Positions 1-7,982 of a DNA stretch of 43,243 nt are shown here, one piece after another; the first letter of the stretch is position 1; the number at the start of each line of letters is the position of its first letter. Under the pieces are notes generated by a model. It was not told the origin of the DNA. It did not search any database and saw only the letters and a list, made by a program, of their open reading frames with translations. Origin of the DNA: Cupriavidus basilensis (GTDB lineage: Bacteria; Pseudomonadota; Gammaproteobacteria; Burkholderiales; Burkholderiaceae); the NCBI RefSeq assembly GCF_029335485.1, contig NZ_JARJLM010000574.1, forward strand, positions 1 through 43,243, given 5' to 3'. Both the position numbers and the translations under genes were made by a program.

Positions 1-177
1 GGGTTGTTCCAGGTGATGGCTGCAGCGGGAATCCGCGCTGGCGGGAGGACGTGGCCGTCGCCCTCGCTGCTTAAATTTTAGTCAAACCCGCTGATGCCGT
101 CGGCACTCGGCCCCCGCGCGGCTTGTCCACAGGCTTATCCCAGCGAACGGTGGACAATTTCTATCCCGCTCCTGTTC
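1..177. other. Non-coding stretch at window edge with a short inverted repeat
   Basis: No convincing coding frame is seen. An 8-bp inverted repeat (TTGTCCAC at 123-130, GTGGACAA at 150-157) lies just downstream of the minus-strand transposase stop codon. It could form a hairpin, but no T-run follows, so it is not called a terminator. TTGTCCACA is one base away from the DnaA-box consensus, which may be chance. Confidence 0.3.
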
Positions 178-3147
178 TCAGGCCGACCCGGGCTTGAACT
201 TGGTGCGCGTCGCCGGCGCCCGGCGCCTGGGCGATACCAGACGCCGGGCCGCGGTGGCTTCCGCATCGGCCCGCTCCGCGCGCCGGACTGCCATCTCCAG
301 TTCCGCCTCCAGCCTGCCCTGCACCGCCTGCCCCTCCGCCAGCGCCTGTTGCGCCTGGGCCAGTTGCCGGCTGAGCGTGTCGCGCTCGGCCTGCTGCCTT
401 GCCCGTTCCTCGGCTCTGGCCACGGCGGCGTCCTGCGCCCGCGCTTGCACCGCCGCCAACTCAGCGCCTCGCCGGCCGCGTTCGTGTGGTACCCGGCCAG
501 CATGAATCGCGCGCTGAAACTGGTGCACCGACTCCCCTCGGCTGAGCAACGTGTGGATTTCGCGGCGGAAGTCTTCAATGGTCACGTAGTCGCACAGGAA
601 GATGCTACGCAACAGCCGAGCGAGATGCTCGGCAGCTTTGTGCGCCTTGTTGGTCCGGGCGGCGCTGCCCAGCCGTTGCATGGCGAGCTCAGCGCTAATG
701 CGGCCGATACGGATCGATGCCAGCACCCGTAGAAAATCGTCCCAACCCAGGCGTATGGCTCTCAAGGACAATCGCTTCGTGGTGACACGCTCGATACCTT
801 CCGGCACTTTGAACTCTGCGGGCAGGTACAGCTTGCGCTCCGCCAGATCGCGCAGCCGCGGACATAGATCGAAACTCAAGCCCTTGGCCAAGGCCATCGC
901 GGCGTTCGTGTAGCGATGCGTGTCCACTGCCAGCAACGACAGGCGGATACGGTCCTCGCTGCGGTTGTGCTGCTCTACGCCCTCGATGGCAACGCCAGCC
1001 TGACGCTCGTTCAAGACAATCGGTTGGTCATAGACGATGCCCCACTTGTCGAGCACGTGGGTGTAGATACCGGTCGCGTAGGTGCGTCGACGTGGATCGA
1101 CACGAGCGATCCACAGATGTCGTGAAACGTCCAGTGACATCATGTCGGCCGATGCCTTCTGCCCGGTGCCCCAGTGCGTGGCTAATGGGATCTTTCCTTG
1201 AAATTCAGCCACCACCTCGTTGGCCCGGCGCAAACGGCCATGGGTCTCCAGCCCGCGCATGGCAAGTGACACCTGGGCGGTGTCGATACTGGGAATCATC
1301 GCAGCAATGCCCTTGGCATCGATCTCGGTGCCATGGGCGAGCAAGGCCGCGTAGGTCGACAGCAGTTCGGCCACGGACTTCGCCCGGTGCCCGAGCAGCA
1401 CCTCGCTGAAGTTGGTCGAGGCGTCGACCTCCAGCAATAGGTCCGGCAACTGCACATCGCCGATTGTCTTGTAGATCAAGTCGCGTGTGCGGCGCGGCTC
1501 ATCGTCCTGCTCCAGCGGCACGATCGCCCGCAGGTGAAGCATGCCATCGTCTCCGATTTCGATCTTGCCTTTAGCGGAGGCCTCGGCCACAGCAGCCACG
1601 CCAGCACGAAGCGTATCCAGTAGCTGTTCGATGAAGGTATCAGCCGCGACTGGCAGGCCCAATAGCCCGAGATACTTGACACGGTCGCGCACCCACTCCT
1701 TGGCAGGGATGAGCATTTGGTCGCCATCACGAAAGCGCATCGAGTGGTCAATCCATACGCTGCCCCGACGCAGGCTATTTCGTAGCGACATCATCGTGCA
1801 GGCAGAGAAGGCCTGATAGCCGCGCCTTGGGTCAGGGTCATGGACGAGGTCATGCCACGCCGTGCCAATGCCGGTCTCCGTAAGGTCTTCTGGCAGAGCA
1901 TTGAGCTTCCTTGTCTGCAGGTCGCGCCACGCCTTGAGGTTCGCAAAGCCGGGATCGTCCTCCCTGCCGCCGAATTCCAGCCCTTCCAGGCCCGACAGCA
2001 GAGCGTGAATCCGCTGATGGTCACCGGTCAGCGCCGCGCGCACGTGTGACGCAAAGCTCGAATGCGCCGCGTCGGTGACGACGGCCAGGTGCTTCAGGGC
2101 TTCATCCACTCGCTGCTCGGTCGACTTGCTCTTGTCTTGCAGGACGGCCTTGGCCTTGAGCGCCTGCTGCCTGTCTTCCACGGCGGAGCGGGTGTGCGTC
2201 GACTGCGCCGTGCTGGCCGCGCGTCGGAACAGATCCTGGCTGCGTCGGCTGGTCTGGTGCATCGCGATATCGGTGAGTTCCAGCAAACTCATCCGTAGAA
2301 AGCACACCAGTTCAAGCGCCTGGGTGCTCTCCTTCAGTGCTTTGGTCTTGGCCGGACGCCTTGCTTGTACCTTCTGCGCATAGGCACGCAGTTTGGGCAA
2401 CGCGATGTCATCCAGATTCCACTCGTGCACAGCGAGGGACTTCAGGTAGCGGATCTTGTCCAGCGTTTCAGCGAGGTTCTTGGGGCCGTTGCGCCTGGAA
2501 GGCGCCTTGATCCACTCGAGGTGCGTTGCAGAGCCGCCAGCCCGTGGACTGCGGACGGATTCCATGCAGTGCTGCAGCGTGGCCGCCGGCACTGCGCGGT
2601 TGACCGCTGCGAGCATTTGCGCCTCGTAGGCAGAAAATGCATGCCGTGCCATGTCGGTGATCTGGCGCTGGCCGGGAATGAGGCGGCAGCGATCGTAGAG
2701 CCATCGCTGAGCGGTGGTGACAAGTTCATCCACGTCTGCCGCTGCGGCAGCTTGCACGCGGAGCATTTCCAGCAAAGCGGTCTGGCTGGTGACATCGAAC
2801 GGCTTGATGCCAAGGTGCTCCTTGACCCATTGCTGATGCTCGTACAACGTCGGGCGTCGTTGGTACAGCGTCTTCAGACTGGCAATCGACAGCAGCGGCG
2901 CGGAGAAAGCTTCGCACACGTACTGAAGGAGATTTCGCGGAACGGCAGCAAACCGGTCCAACGACCGACCGAAGGCCCGGAGGCAAACGAGTTGTAGGCC
3001 GACTGCGGCGAATCTGTCGGCCCGAAACCGCTCCCGTATTGCCGCGATGTCAGCACTGGTGAGCTGAAAAAACTGTCGCAGGTCAAATTCTGTCAAGCGG
3101 GCAGGCACCTCTTCCCTGCCAACGTAGCGATACGCAAATGCCGACAT
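178..3147 (-). CDS. tnpA: Tn3-family transposase with a replaced, coiled-coil C-terminus
   Basis: 989 codons, close to the usual Tn3 TnpA length, with the N-terminal DUF4158-type region followed by the DDE catalytic part. Probable catalytic residues are D668 (in KASADMMSLD), D742 (in LAVDTHRYTN) and E872 (in LLSRGESVHQF). Family members continue after E with about 100 residues containing an IVLWNT-type motif. Here, from about residue 895 (near position 465), the sequence switches to an Ala/Arg/Glu/Gln-rich coiled coil ending in KFKPGSA. That tail resembles the C-terminal coiled coil of KfrA/TnpT-like (cointegrate-resolution) proteins. The reading frame is open across the switch, so an in-frame deletion or recombination between tnpA and a tnpT-like gene is inferred. 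Activity is doubtful. No Tn3 terminal inverted repeats or res site were recognised nearby. Confidence 0.85.
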   Translation of the reverse strand: MSAFAYRYVGREEVPARLTEFDLRQFFQLTSADIAAIRERFRADRFAAVGLQLVCLRAFGRSLDRFAAVPRNLLQYVCEAFSAPLLSIASLKTLYQRRPTLYEHQQWVKEHLGIKPFDVTSQTALLEMLRVQAAAAADVDELVTTAQRWLYDRCRLIPGQRQITDMARHAFSAYEAQMLAAVNRAVPAATLQHCMESVRSPRAGGSATHLEWIKAPSRRNGPKNLAETLDKIRYLKSLAVHEWNLDDIALPKLRAYAQKVQARRPAKTKALKESTQALELVCFLRMSLLELTDIAMHQTSRRSQDLFRRAASTAQSTHTRSAVEDRQQALKAKAVLQDKSKSTEQRVDEALKHLAVVTDAAHSSFASHVRAALTGDHQRIHALLSGLEGLEFGGREDDPGFANLKAWRDLQTRKLNALPEDLTETGIGTAWHDLVHDPDPRRGYQAFSACTMMSLRNSLRRGSVWIDHSMRFRDGDQMLIPAKEWVRDRVKYLGLLGLPVAADTFIEQLLDTLRAGVAAVAEASAKGKIEIGDDGMLHLRAIVPLEQDDEPRRTRDLIYKTIGDVQLPDLLLEVDASTNFSEVLLGHRAKSVAELLSTYAALLAHGTEIDAKGIAAMIPSIDTAQVSLAMRGLETHGRLRRANEVVAEFQGKIPLATHWGTGQKASADMMSLDVSRHLWIARVDPRRRTYATGIYTHVLDKWGIVYDQPIVLNERQAGVAIEGVEQHNRSEDRIRLSLLAVDTHRYTNAAMALAKGLSFDLCPRLRDLAERKLYLPAEFKVPEGIERVTTKRLSLRAIRLGWDDFLRVLASIRIGRISAELAMQRLGSAARTNKAHKAAEHLARLLRSIFLCDYVTIEDFRREIHTLLSRGESVHQFQRAIHAGRVPHERGRRGAELAAVQARAQDAAVARAEERARQQAERDTLSRQLAQAQQALAEGQAVQGRLEAELEMAVRRAERADAEATAARRLVSPRRRAPATRTKFKPGSA

Positions 3148-3493
3148 CTACACTTTTCTGGGTGTCGTTCAGGACAAAACTGTACGACAAGTGCTCAGAT
3201 GGCCGCAATAAGGTCAAGCGAATGGGCTGCAACGCCACGCCAACAAGGGACTCGGGGCTGATTAATAACCGTATCAATCTGCAGGAAAAGGACGATTACC
3301 CCATCCTGGAAACGATCTCGGTGAGGTATCCCGACTTGCGTAGGGCGTGTGAGGCGCGAGCGCTACTGGAGACGGGGGCGGCCAATGGGCAGCCGTTCCA
3401 AAACCAGCCGTCCGGCGAATAGCGGTGTATCCGAAGATTAGAAGCGCCTTGCAAAGCATGTGCGCTGTCGGAGACCGGAGGATGACGACTAGC
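3148..3493. other. Intergenic region between transposase and AbiE module
   Basis: About 350 bases without a credible gene: the open frames here have no ribosome binding site or recognisable domain. It must hold the promoter of the leftward transposase gene, but no clear -35/-10 pair was assigned. I looked for a Tn3-type terminal repeat (38 bp, usually starting GGGG) and did not find one. Confidence 0.4.
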
Positions 3494-3548
3494 TTGCCAT
3501 GATACAAAACCTCGGATAATATTGGAAACCATCCGAGGTTTTGTATCA
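3494..3548 (+). promoter_or_regulatory. abiE promoter embedded in an 18-bp-arm palindrome (probable AbiEi operator)
   Basis: Perfect 18-bp arms lie at 3500-3517 and 3531-3548 with a 13-base spacer; the arm core is CAAAACCTCGGAT. A candidate -35 TTGCCA (3494-3499) and -10 TAATAT (3517-3522) are 17 bases apart, so the left arm fills the promoter spacer. The right arm contains the only Shine-Dalgarno-like sequence (GAGG, 3535-3538), 12 bases before the ATG at 3551. AbiEi antitoxins are known to autorepress by binding inverted repeats upstream of abiE. The transcript could also fold so as to hide the ribosome binding site. Confidence 0.75.
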
Positions 3549-3550
3549 AA

Positions 3551-4171
3551 ATGTCAACCTCCTCATTCTCTCAGCGAGAGCGCGCAGTAGCTCAACTTCG
3601 AGCCAGAGGGCTGGTGCGAGCAAGCGAGATGCGCGAGATCGGCGTTACAGCGACGACGATCGCCCGCCTTGAGCGCGACGGTGTTGCAGTTCGCCTGGCC
3701 CGGGGCGTCTACCAACTCGCGGATGCTCCTCTGAGCCTACAGCATACCCTGGCGCTGGCGTCAAAACTTGTGCCCAGCGGAGTCATCTGCCTCACTTCGG
3801 CGTTGGCTTTCCATGAGCTAACTGACCAGATCCCAGCCAAGGTTTGGATGGCTATTGGCCAGAAGGACTGGAAGCCAAGCTTCGACTATCCTCCGGTCCG
3901 ATTCATCCGATCTCCTGCCCCCCGTGATGACCCGGACGCGGAGCGGCATGCGATCGACAACGTATCGGTTCCGGTCTTTAGCGTTGCCAGGACGATTGCT
4001 GACCTGTTCCGGTACCGGAAGAAAGTCGGCTTAAATACCGCGCTAGAGGGGCTCCGCGAAGCCCTGATGCAGAAAAAAGCGACTCCGGCAGAAATTGCCC
4101 AGCATGCAGCAGATGCCGGTGTCTGGAAGATTCTAGAACCGTACTTAACAGCAATGGTTTCCCATGCCTGA
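3551..4171 (+). CDS. abiEi: AbiEi-family antitoxin / transcriptional repressor
   Basis: 206 residues. The N-terminal 60 residues form a winged-helix type domain (AVAQLRARGLVRASEMREIG..TTIARLERDGVAVRLARGVYQ), followed by the AbiEi C-terminal region with PSGVICLTSALAFHELT and VPVFSVARTIADLFRYRKKVG, both typical of the family. AbiEi neutralises the AbiEii nucleotidyltransferase in type IV fashion and represses the operon. It overlaps the toxin gene by 8 bases, indicating translational coupling. The ATG directly follows the right arm of the operator palindrome. The module sits between a Tn3-type transposase and a damaged chromosomal-type gene, which suggests arrival by transfer. Confidence 0.92.
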   Translation: MSTSSFSQRERAVAQLRARGLVRASEMREIGVTATTIARLERDGVAVRLARGVYQLADAPLSLQHTLALASKLVPSGVICLTSALAFHELTDQIPAKVWMAIGQKDWKPSFDYPPVRFIRSPAPRDDPDAERHAIDNVSVPVFSVARTIADLFRYRKKVGLNTALEGLREALMQKKATPAEIAQHAADAGVWKILEPYLTAMVSHA

Positions 4172-5039
4172 GCAAAAGCCGCTTCGCGACATTGGTGCGT
4201 CAGTTCGCGCCCGACTTCTGACTCTCGCGCGCCAGCGAGGCCAGCAGTTCGATTTGCTTCTCACTCGCTATGCGATAGAGCGCCTCTTGTTCCGACTGGG
4301 CATCTCCGTACACCGCGACCGCTTTGTGCTAAAAGGCGCGATGCTCATGACAAGCTGGTTCGAGGATCCGCATCGACCAACTCGTGACGTCGACTTCCTT
4401 GGCTTCGGCGAGTCCGAAGCCGACCACCTGTTAGCGACCTTCGCCGAAGTGTGCGCGCTAGCTGCGGACGACGGCATCTCGTTCGACGCTGCGGGCCTGA
4501 GAGCAGAGGCGATTCGCGAGGACACTGACTATGGAGGTCTGCGGTTGCGTACCACCGCACAGCTCGCCGGTGCGAGAATCCCGGTGGTGATCGATATTGG
4601 CTTTGGAGATGCAACCGAGCCAGGAACAGAAGAGATCCAGCTTCGGGTCTTGCTCGATCAACCCGAGCCTCGCCTTCGCGCATATGCACGGGAAACCGTT
4701 GTTGCGGAGAAGTTCCAGGCGATGGTGATGCTTGGCATGGCGAACACCCGTCTTAAAGACTTCTACGACATCTGGTTCCTCAGCCAAAGCTTCGAGTTCG
4801 ATGACGGGCGATTGGCCGCGGCAATAGCTGCGACCTTTGCTCGCCGAAAAACAAATATCCCGGCCGATCCGCCGTTCGCCCTATCGCCCGATTTAGCCAA
4901 CGACAAAGCCAAGCAAACGCAATGGCTCGCGTTCGCCCGCGACCTGGCGGCAGTTCCCCCGCTCGACGCCGTTGTCGCGGATCTCGCGGCCTTCCTCATG
5001 CCGCACGCTGCTCGCGCACGGCTTATTTCCGCCGCCTAA
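4164..5039 (+). CDS. abiEii: AbiEii/AbiGii-family nucleotidyltransferase toxin
   Basis: 291 residues. A DNA-polymerase-beta-like nucleotidyltransferase fold is indicated by LKGAMLMTSWF followed by the metal-binding T-R-D-V-D-F-L-G signature (about residues 73-80), and by the later conserved block VVAEKFQAMVMLGMANTRLKDFYDIWFLS that holds the family's Lys and Asp residues. AbiEii toxins act as GTP-dependent or tRNA-targeting nucleotidyltransferases that arrest growth during phage infection or plasmid loss. The gene starts 8 bases inside abiEi. Its 3' end meets the tail of the minus-strand PilJ-domain gene, so the insertion boundary of the module probably lies near 5040-5140. All expected motifs are present; it appears intact. 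Confidence 0.92.
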   Translation: MPEQKPLRDIGASVRARLLTLARQRGQQFDLLLTRYAIERLLFRLGISVHRDRFVLKGAMLMTSWFEDPHRPTRDVDFLGFGESEADHLLATFAEVCALAADDGISFDAAGLRAEAIREDTDYGGLRLRTTAQLAGARIPVVIDIGFGDATEPGTEEIQLRVLLDQPEPRLRAYARETVVAEKFQAMVMLGMANTRLKDFYDIWFLSQSFEFDDGRLAAAIAATFARRKTNIPADPPFALSPDLANDKAKQTQWLAFARDLAAVPPLDAVVADLAAFLMPHAARARLISAA

Positions 5040-5621
5040 CTAAGATTGACGGCACGCGGCGGCCCGATTCAGCTCGCTCAGCGCGCCGCCCCAGTCCAGC
5101 TCTCCACCGCGGCCTTGACCTTCGGCCAATAGGCATACCGCTGAGGCGCTCGACGAGGTCGGTGTGGCGTTTGCGCACAGCGACCTCGCAACGGTGCATC
5201 TCCTCCTGGTAGGCCAGCGTGATGGTCTGCAGCAGTTCAAGCATTGGCGTGGCCTGCGCCACCAGCACATCGAGGGATGGCGCTCGCCGGCTGGTGTGTC
5301 TATCGCTGTTCTGACCTGGGCGATGAATTCACGGATACGCGCGTCAGCGCGCGGACTACCAAAGTACAGTTGCTGCAAAGCGTCGGAGAATGCGCCGGGC
5401 AAACGCTCATTGCCCGCCACGAGATCCGAATGCGCCGATTCGAACATTGACAGGCACTTGCGTGCGATATCGAGCGCGGCAGTGTTCCCCCGCGAAGCGA
5501 GCAATATCTGGAGCACGATCCGTTGCGACAGCATGCGCTGCCTTCCGGGAAGATTGATCAATCCGCCGATGGTTTCGGCGGACATTTCGGCCTCGGGTGA
5601 CTGGGTAGAGAAAGCGTTCAT
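5040..5621 (-). pseudogene. Frameshifted PilJ/NIT-type sensory-domain protein
   Basis: Starting at ATG 5621 (or ATG 5585, which has a better GAGG ribosome binding site), the frame encodes MSAETIGGLINLPGRQRMLSQRIVLQILLA, the start of the 'type IV pili methyl-accepting chemotaxis transducer N-terminal' domain (PilJ/NIT-like, nitrate/nitrite-sensing family). The homologous sequence leaves this frame after GERHPS near 5276 and continues in the next frame as DVLVAQATPMLELLQTITLAYQEEMHR..., ending around RHTDLVERLS near 5140. So one or two bases were lost, or the sequence has an error. Residues after that look non-native and run into the AbiEii 3' end, so the C-terminus may have been lost when the AbiE module arrived. 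No transmembrane segment or signalling domain is attached. Confidence 0.6.
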
Positions 5622-5674
5622 GCCATGCCTTGCAGGTAGTGTCGACGCAGACGCGCACCGCGCTGACCGGCAAG

Positions 5675-5744
5675 AAAAAAGCGCCCCGACGCGAGATGCC
5701 TGCAAACCGGTTGTCCAGTTCGTGATCATTTCGCTTCGGGGCGC
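5675..5744 (-). terminator. Terminator-like hairpin in the leader of the PilJ-domain gene
   Basis: On the minus strand, a GC-rich stem (arms 5731-5744 and 5681-5694, 13 of 14 bases paired, core GCGCCCCGA / TCGGGGCGC) with a 36-base loop is followed at once by six T (5680-5675). This has the form of an intrinsic terminator about 55 bases upstream of the PilJ/NIT-domain start. It either ends transcription from upstream or acts as an attenuator for this gene. Confidence 0.55.
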
Positions 5745-5956
5745 CGTTGCCCGGGATGCTCCTTTTCGGAGCGTGTCATCGCGACTTGCCAGATTGTTTC
5801 AAGGCCGCCGTTGGCCTGTGCGCCTGCGCAATATCTATGCCACAGCTCACGGAAGTTGCATCAGGCTGCGGGCGCAGGAAAATGGCACGGCGGGACCGAC
5901 CCGCGCACCGATCCCGTGCCAGATGCCTCATCACGACGCGTGCGTTGGGGCATGGC

Positions 5957-6070
5957 CAACTGATCACGGGTAACTCTCGGCTTGACGAGAAGTGATTTGC
6001 CTGCCGCATCGACCCCATGAACGGCAAACACGTCTTTGGCCAGATCGATACCCACGGTAACAATGGACGT
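5957..6070 (-). pseudogene. IS110-family transposase N-terminal remnant
   Basis: The minus strand encodes SIVTVGIDLAKDVFAVHGVD then AAGKSLLVKPRVTRDQL, the typical start of an IS110-family DEDD transposase (first catalytic Asp in GIDLAK). A strong AGGAGGGG ribosome binding site precedes it, but the codon at the expected start position (6068-6070) is ACG, not ATG. Similarity ends after about 38 residues; the remaining 300 or so residues of the protein are absent. Confidence 0.7.
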
Positions 6071-6228
6071 GGGACTTCCCCTCCTGCGGTCGTGATGGCG
6101 TTTCGACACGCCATCATGGCACCTCGATGCCGACTTGCGGCTTCCGCCGCAGCCTCGGGACGGGGAAGTCCCTTCCATTCGATTACCGCGATGAGCACAC
6201 GCACGGATTCGCACGACTACTGACCAAG

Positions 6229-6695
6229 CGCTTTCTTTTGGTGCTTGATCCGCAGCTTGCCGAGCAACTCGGCAAGCGCCCAACAGCCGACGGCCTGGCA
6301 AGCTTGCCACTGATTGCCTACGACGAAGACCTGCCTCTGATCAGACCTCTGTGGACTGGCATGTTCCAGTTCGCCCCGACACTGCCGGCCGCATTGACAA
6401 TTCCCGACCTGCGCATCATCCAGGGTCTCGTCATAAAGGGTCAAGGATGGAGTGTGCTGCCCGACTACCAATGCACGGAAGCGCTTGCGTCGGGGCGGTT
6501 GATTTCCATTACACCTGAAACCAGCGCCCCTACCAATACCTCCACCTTGTGTGGAACAAGGCTTCCATGCGCAATCCACGGATCGTGCGAGTGCACGACT
6601 ACATTCTCGGACTCTTCAAAGATGGTGCGCGAGCTGAGCCATGCCCCCGATCGTGGCACGCAGTCACAGCCGATCACGAATCCACGTGGTGTTAG
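6229..6695 (+). pseudogene. LysR-family regulator, C-terminal half only, frameshifted
   Basis: From about 6229 the plus strand encodes KRFLLVLDPQLAEQL..LPLIAYDEDLPLIRPLW..LRIIQGLVIKGQGWSVLPDYQC, the substrate-binding domain of a LysR-type regulator. Near 6520-6530 the similarity jumps frame and continues as YQYLHLVWNKASMRNPRIVR then VHDYILGLF, the usual end of this family. The helix-turn-helix half is missing; an IS110 remnant lies where it should be. With both a 5' truncation and a frameshift, it is not expected to work. Confidence 0.75.
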
Positions 6696-7113
6696 CACTG
6701 GGCATTGCGATGCGATCATGACAGGGCTCACTTGAGCGTCTCGTTTTTCGGCTGTGAGTCTGCCGCTCAGGTCATGGTTCGCGGCGCTCGAATGCGACCG
6801 AAATAAGAAGTTCTCGCAGGCTGCCAGGGTGCCGCATTCCAATGCGGGGTGGAGCGGCACAGTTCTTGCGCGACGGTCAAGTGAGGCGTGCAATCTACGT
6901 TGATCTATAATCCACATCTGCTTTCCTGAACCCGTGTTTCGGGGCAGCAGGTGTCCTTGATGCATCCATACGTCTCCATGCATAACGCTGCTGCAATGAG
7001 ATTCCGCCCAGGGACCGGCGCACCGAGCACGAAGGAGCTGCCTCAGCGTGGCAGTTGGCAGATTTTTTCTCTTCCGCCGTCCCACATCCGTGCAACCATT
7101 TGAGTATTGAAGA
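6696..7113. other. Intergenic region upstream of the IclR gene
   Basis: About 420 bases without a supported gene. Open minus-strand frames here are shadows without a domain or ribosome binding site. A small hairpin (CCGCAT TCCA ATGCGG, 6832-6847) is visible. Promoter elements of the IclR gene should lie in the last 150 bases but none stands out. Confidence 0.35.
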
Positions 7114-7947
7114 ATGCGGAAGTCAGAGTCATCGGTCGCCGCCGCGGCACCGTCCCCCACCCCGCTCTCCGAATCCCCCGGAGAGGATCCCCGCGCCGTG
7201 AGGGCGGGCATCCAGGTCATTGCGCGGGCGGCGGAAATACTGCGCACGTTGAGCTGCCACCCAGGCGGCCTGAGTCTTGGCGCCATTGCAAAAGATGTGG
7301 ATTTGCCGCGCTCCACCGTGCAGCGGATTGTCGATGCCCTGGGCGCGGAGGGTCTGACAATGTCCGCTTCGGGCGGCAGTGGTGTGCGGCTGGGTCCGGC
7401 TATCCTCTCACTGGCCAACGCGACGAAGTTCGAGATCGCGGATCTGGTCCGCGATGCGCTTGTCGACTTGTCGAAAGCAACGGGAGAAACGGTGGACTTG
7501 TCGATACTGGATCAGAACAAGGCGGTGTTTATCGATCAGGTACAGGGCACGCATGTGCTGCGGGCCGTTTCCGCTGTCGGAGCCGCTTTCCCGTTGCATT
7601 GCTCCGCGAATGGCAAGGCCCTGCTCGCCATGCTGGATGACGCGGCCCTTGCCAAGGTGAAAGGCAAGCTGAAGTTCGAGCAGCTGACACCGCATACCCT
7701 TCGCAGCTGGGACGATCTCGCAAAGGATATTGAGTCAACGCGGGCCACCCATGTCGCCGTGGACCGCGAGGAGAACTCATTGGGGATTTGTGCCGTCGCA
7801 ATCGGCTTGCTCGGGCCAATGGACCAGCGCATCGCCATCTCGGTGCCGACCCCGACCCACCGTTTCGTGCAAAGCGAAGCGCTTCTCACCGAGAAGCTTG
7901 TGGAATGCAGGGCGCGGCTCCTGGCAGGACCGCTGCGCAGGGCCTGA
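7114..7947 (+). CDS. IclR-family transcriptional regulator (cluster 1)
   Basis: 277 residues, with a proline/alanine-rich 30-residue leader longer than usual. The winged helix-turn-helix spans about residues 35-90 (IARAAEILRTLSCHPGGLSL.. then PRSTVQRIVDALGAEGL), and the C-terminal IclR effector domain includes DLSILDQNKAVFIDQVQG, LHCSANGKALLA and DREENSLGICAVAIGLL. IclR proteins bind small aromatic or short-chain acids and control neighbouring catabolic operons. The gene ends 35 bases from the end of the convergent dehydrogenase gene. It is the best candidate to bind the palindrome at 8925-8964. The ATG at 7114 has only a weak GAAG ribosome binding site; a later start cannot be excluded. Confidence 0.88.
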   Translation: MRKSESSVAAAAPSPTPLSESPGEDPRAVRAGIQVIARAAEILRTLSCHPGGLSLGAIAKDVDLPRSTVQRIVDALGAEGLTMSASGGSGVRLGPAILSLANATKFEIADLVRDALVDLSKATGETVDLSILDQNKAVFIDQVQGTHVLRAVSAVGAAFPLHCSANGKALLAMLDDAALAKVKGKLKFEQLTPHTLRSWDDLAKDIESTRATHVAVDREENSLGICAVAIGLLGPMDQRIAISVPTPTHRFVQSEALLTEKLVECRARLLAGPLRRA

Positions 7948-7982
7948 CCCAGGTTTCCGGCCCTCTTCCCCAAGGCTACGTC

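Noticed and set aside
123-157. DnaA-box-like and inverted-repeat sequence as a plasmid origin
   Set aside because: Only one near-match DnaA box, no iterons, AT-rich segment or rep gene in the window.
135-732. Long open frames on both strands over the transposase 3' end
   Set aside because: Arginine/proline-rich shadows of the GC-rich transposase frame, without ribosome binding sites or domains.
6832-6847. Small hairpin CCGCAT-TCCA-ATGCGG as a terminator of the LysR remnant
   Set aside because: The stem is only 6 bases and no T-run follows on either strand.
6465-7418. 317-codon open frame on the minus strand
   Set aside because: It spans the LysR remnant, the intergenic region and the IclR start, has no recognisable domain, and follows from high GC content.
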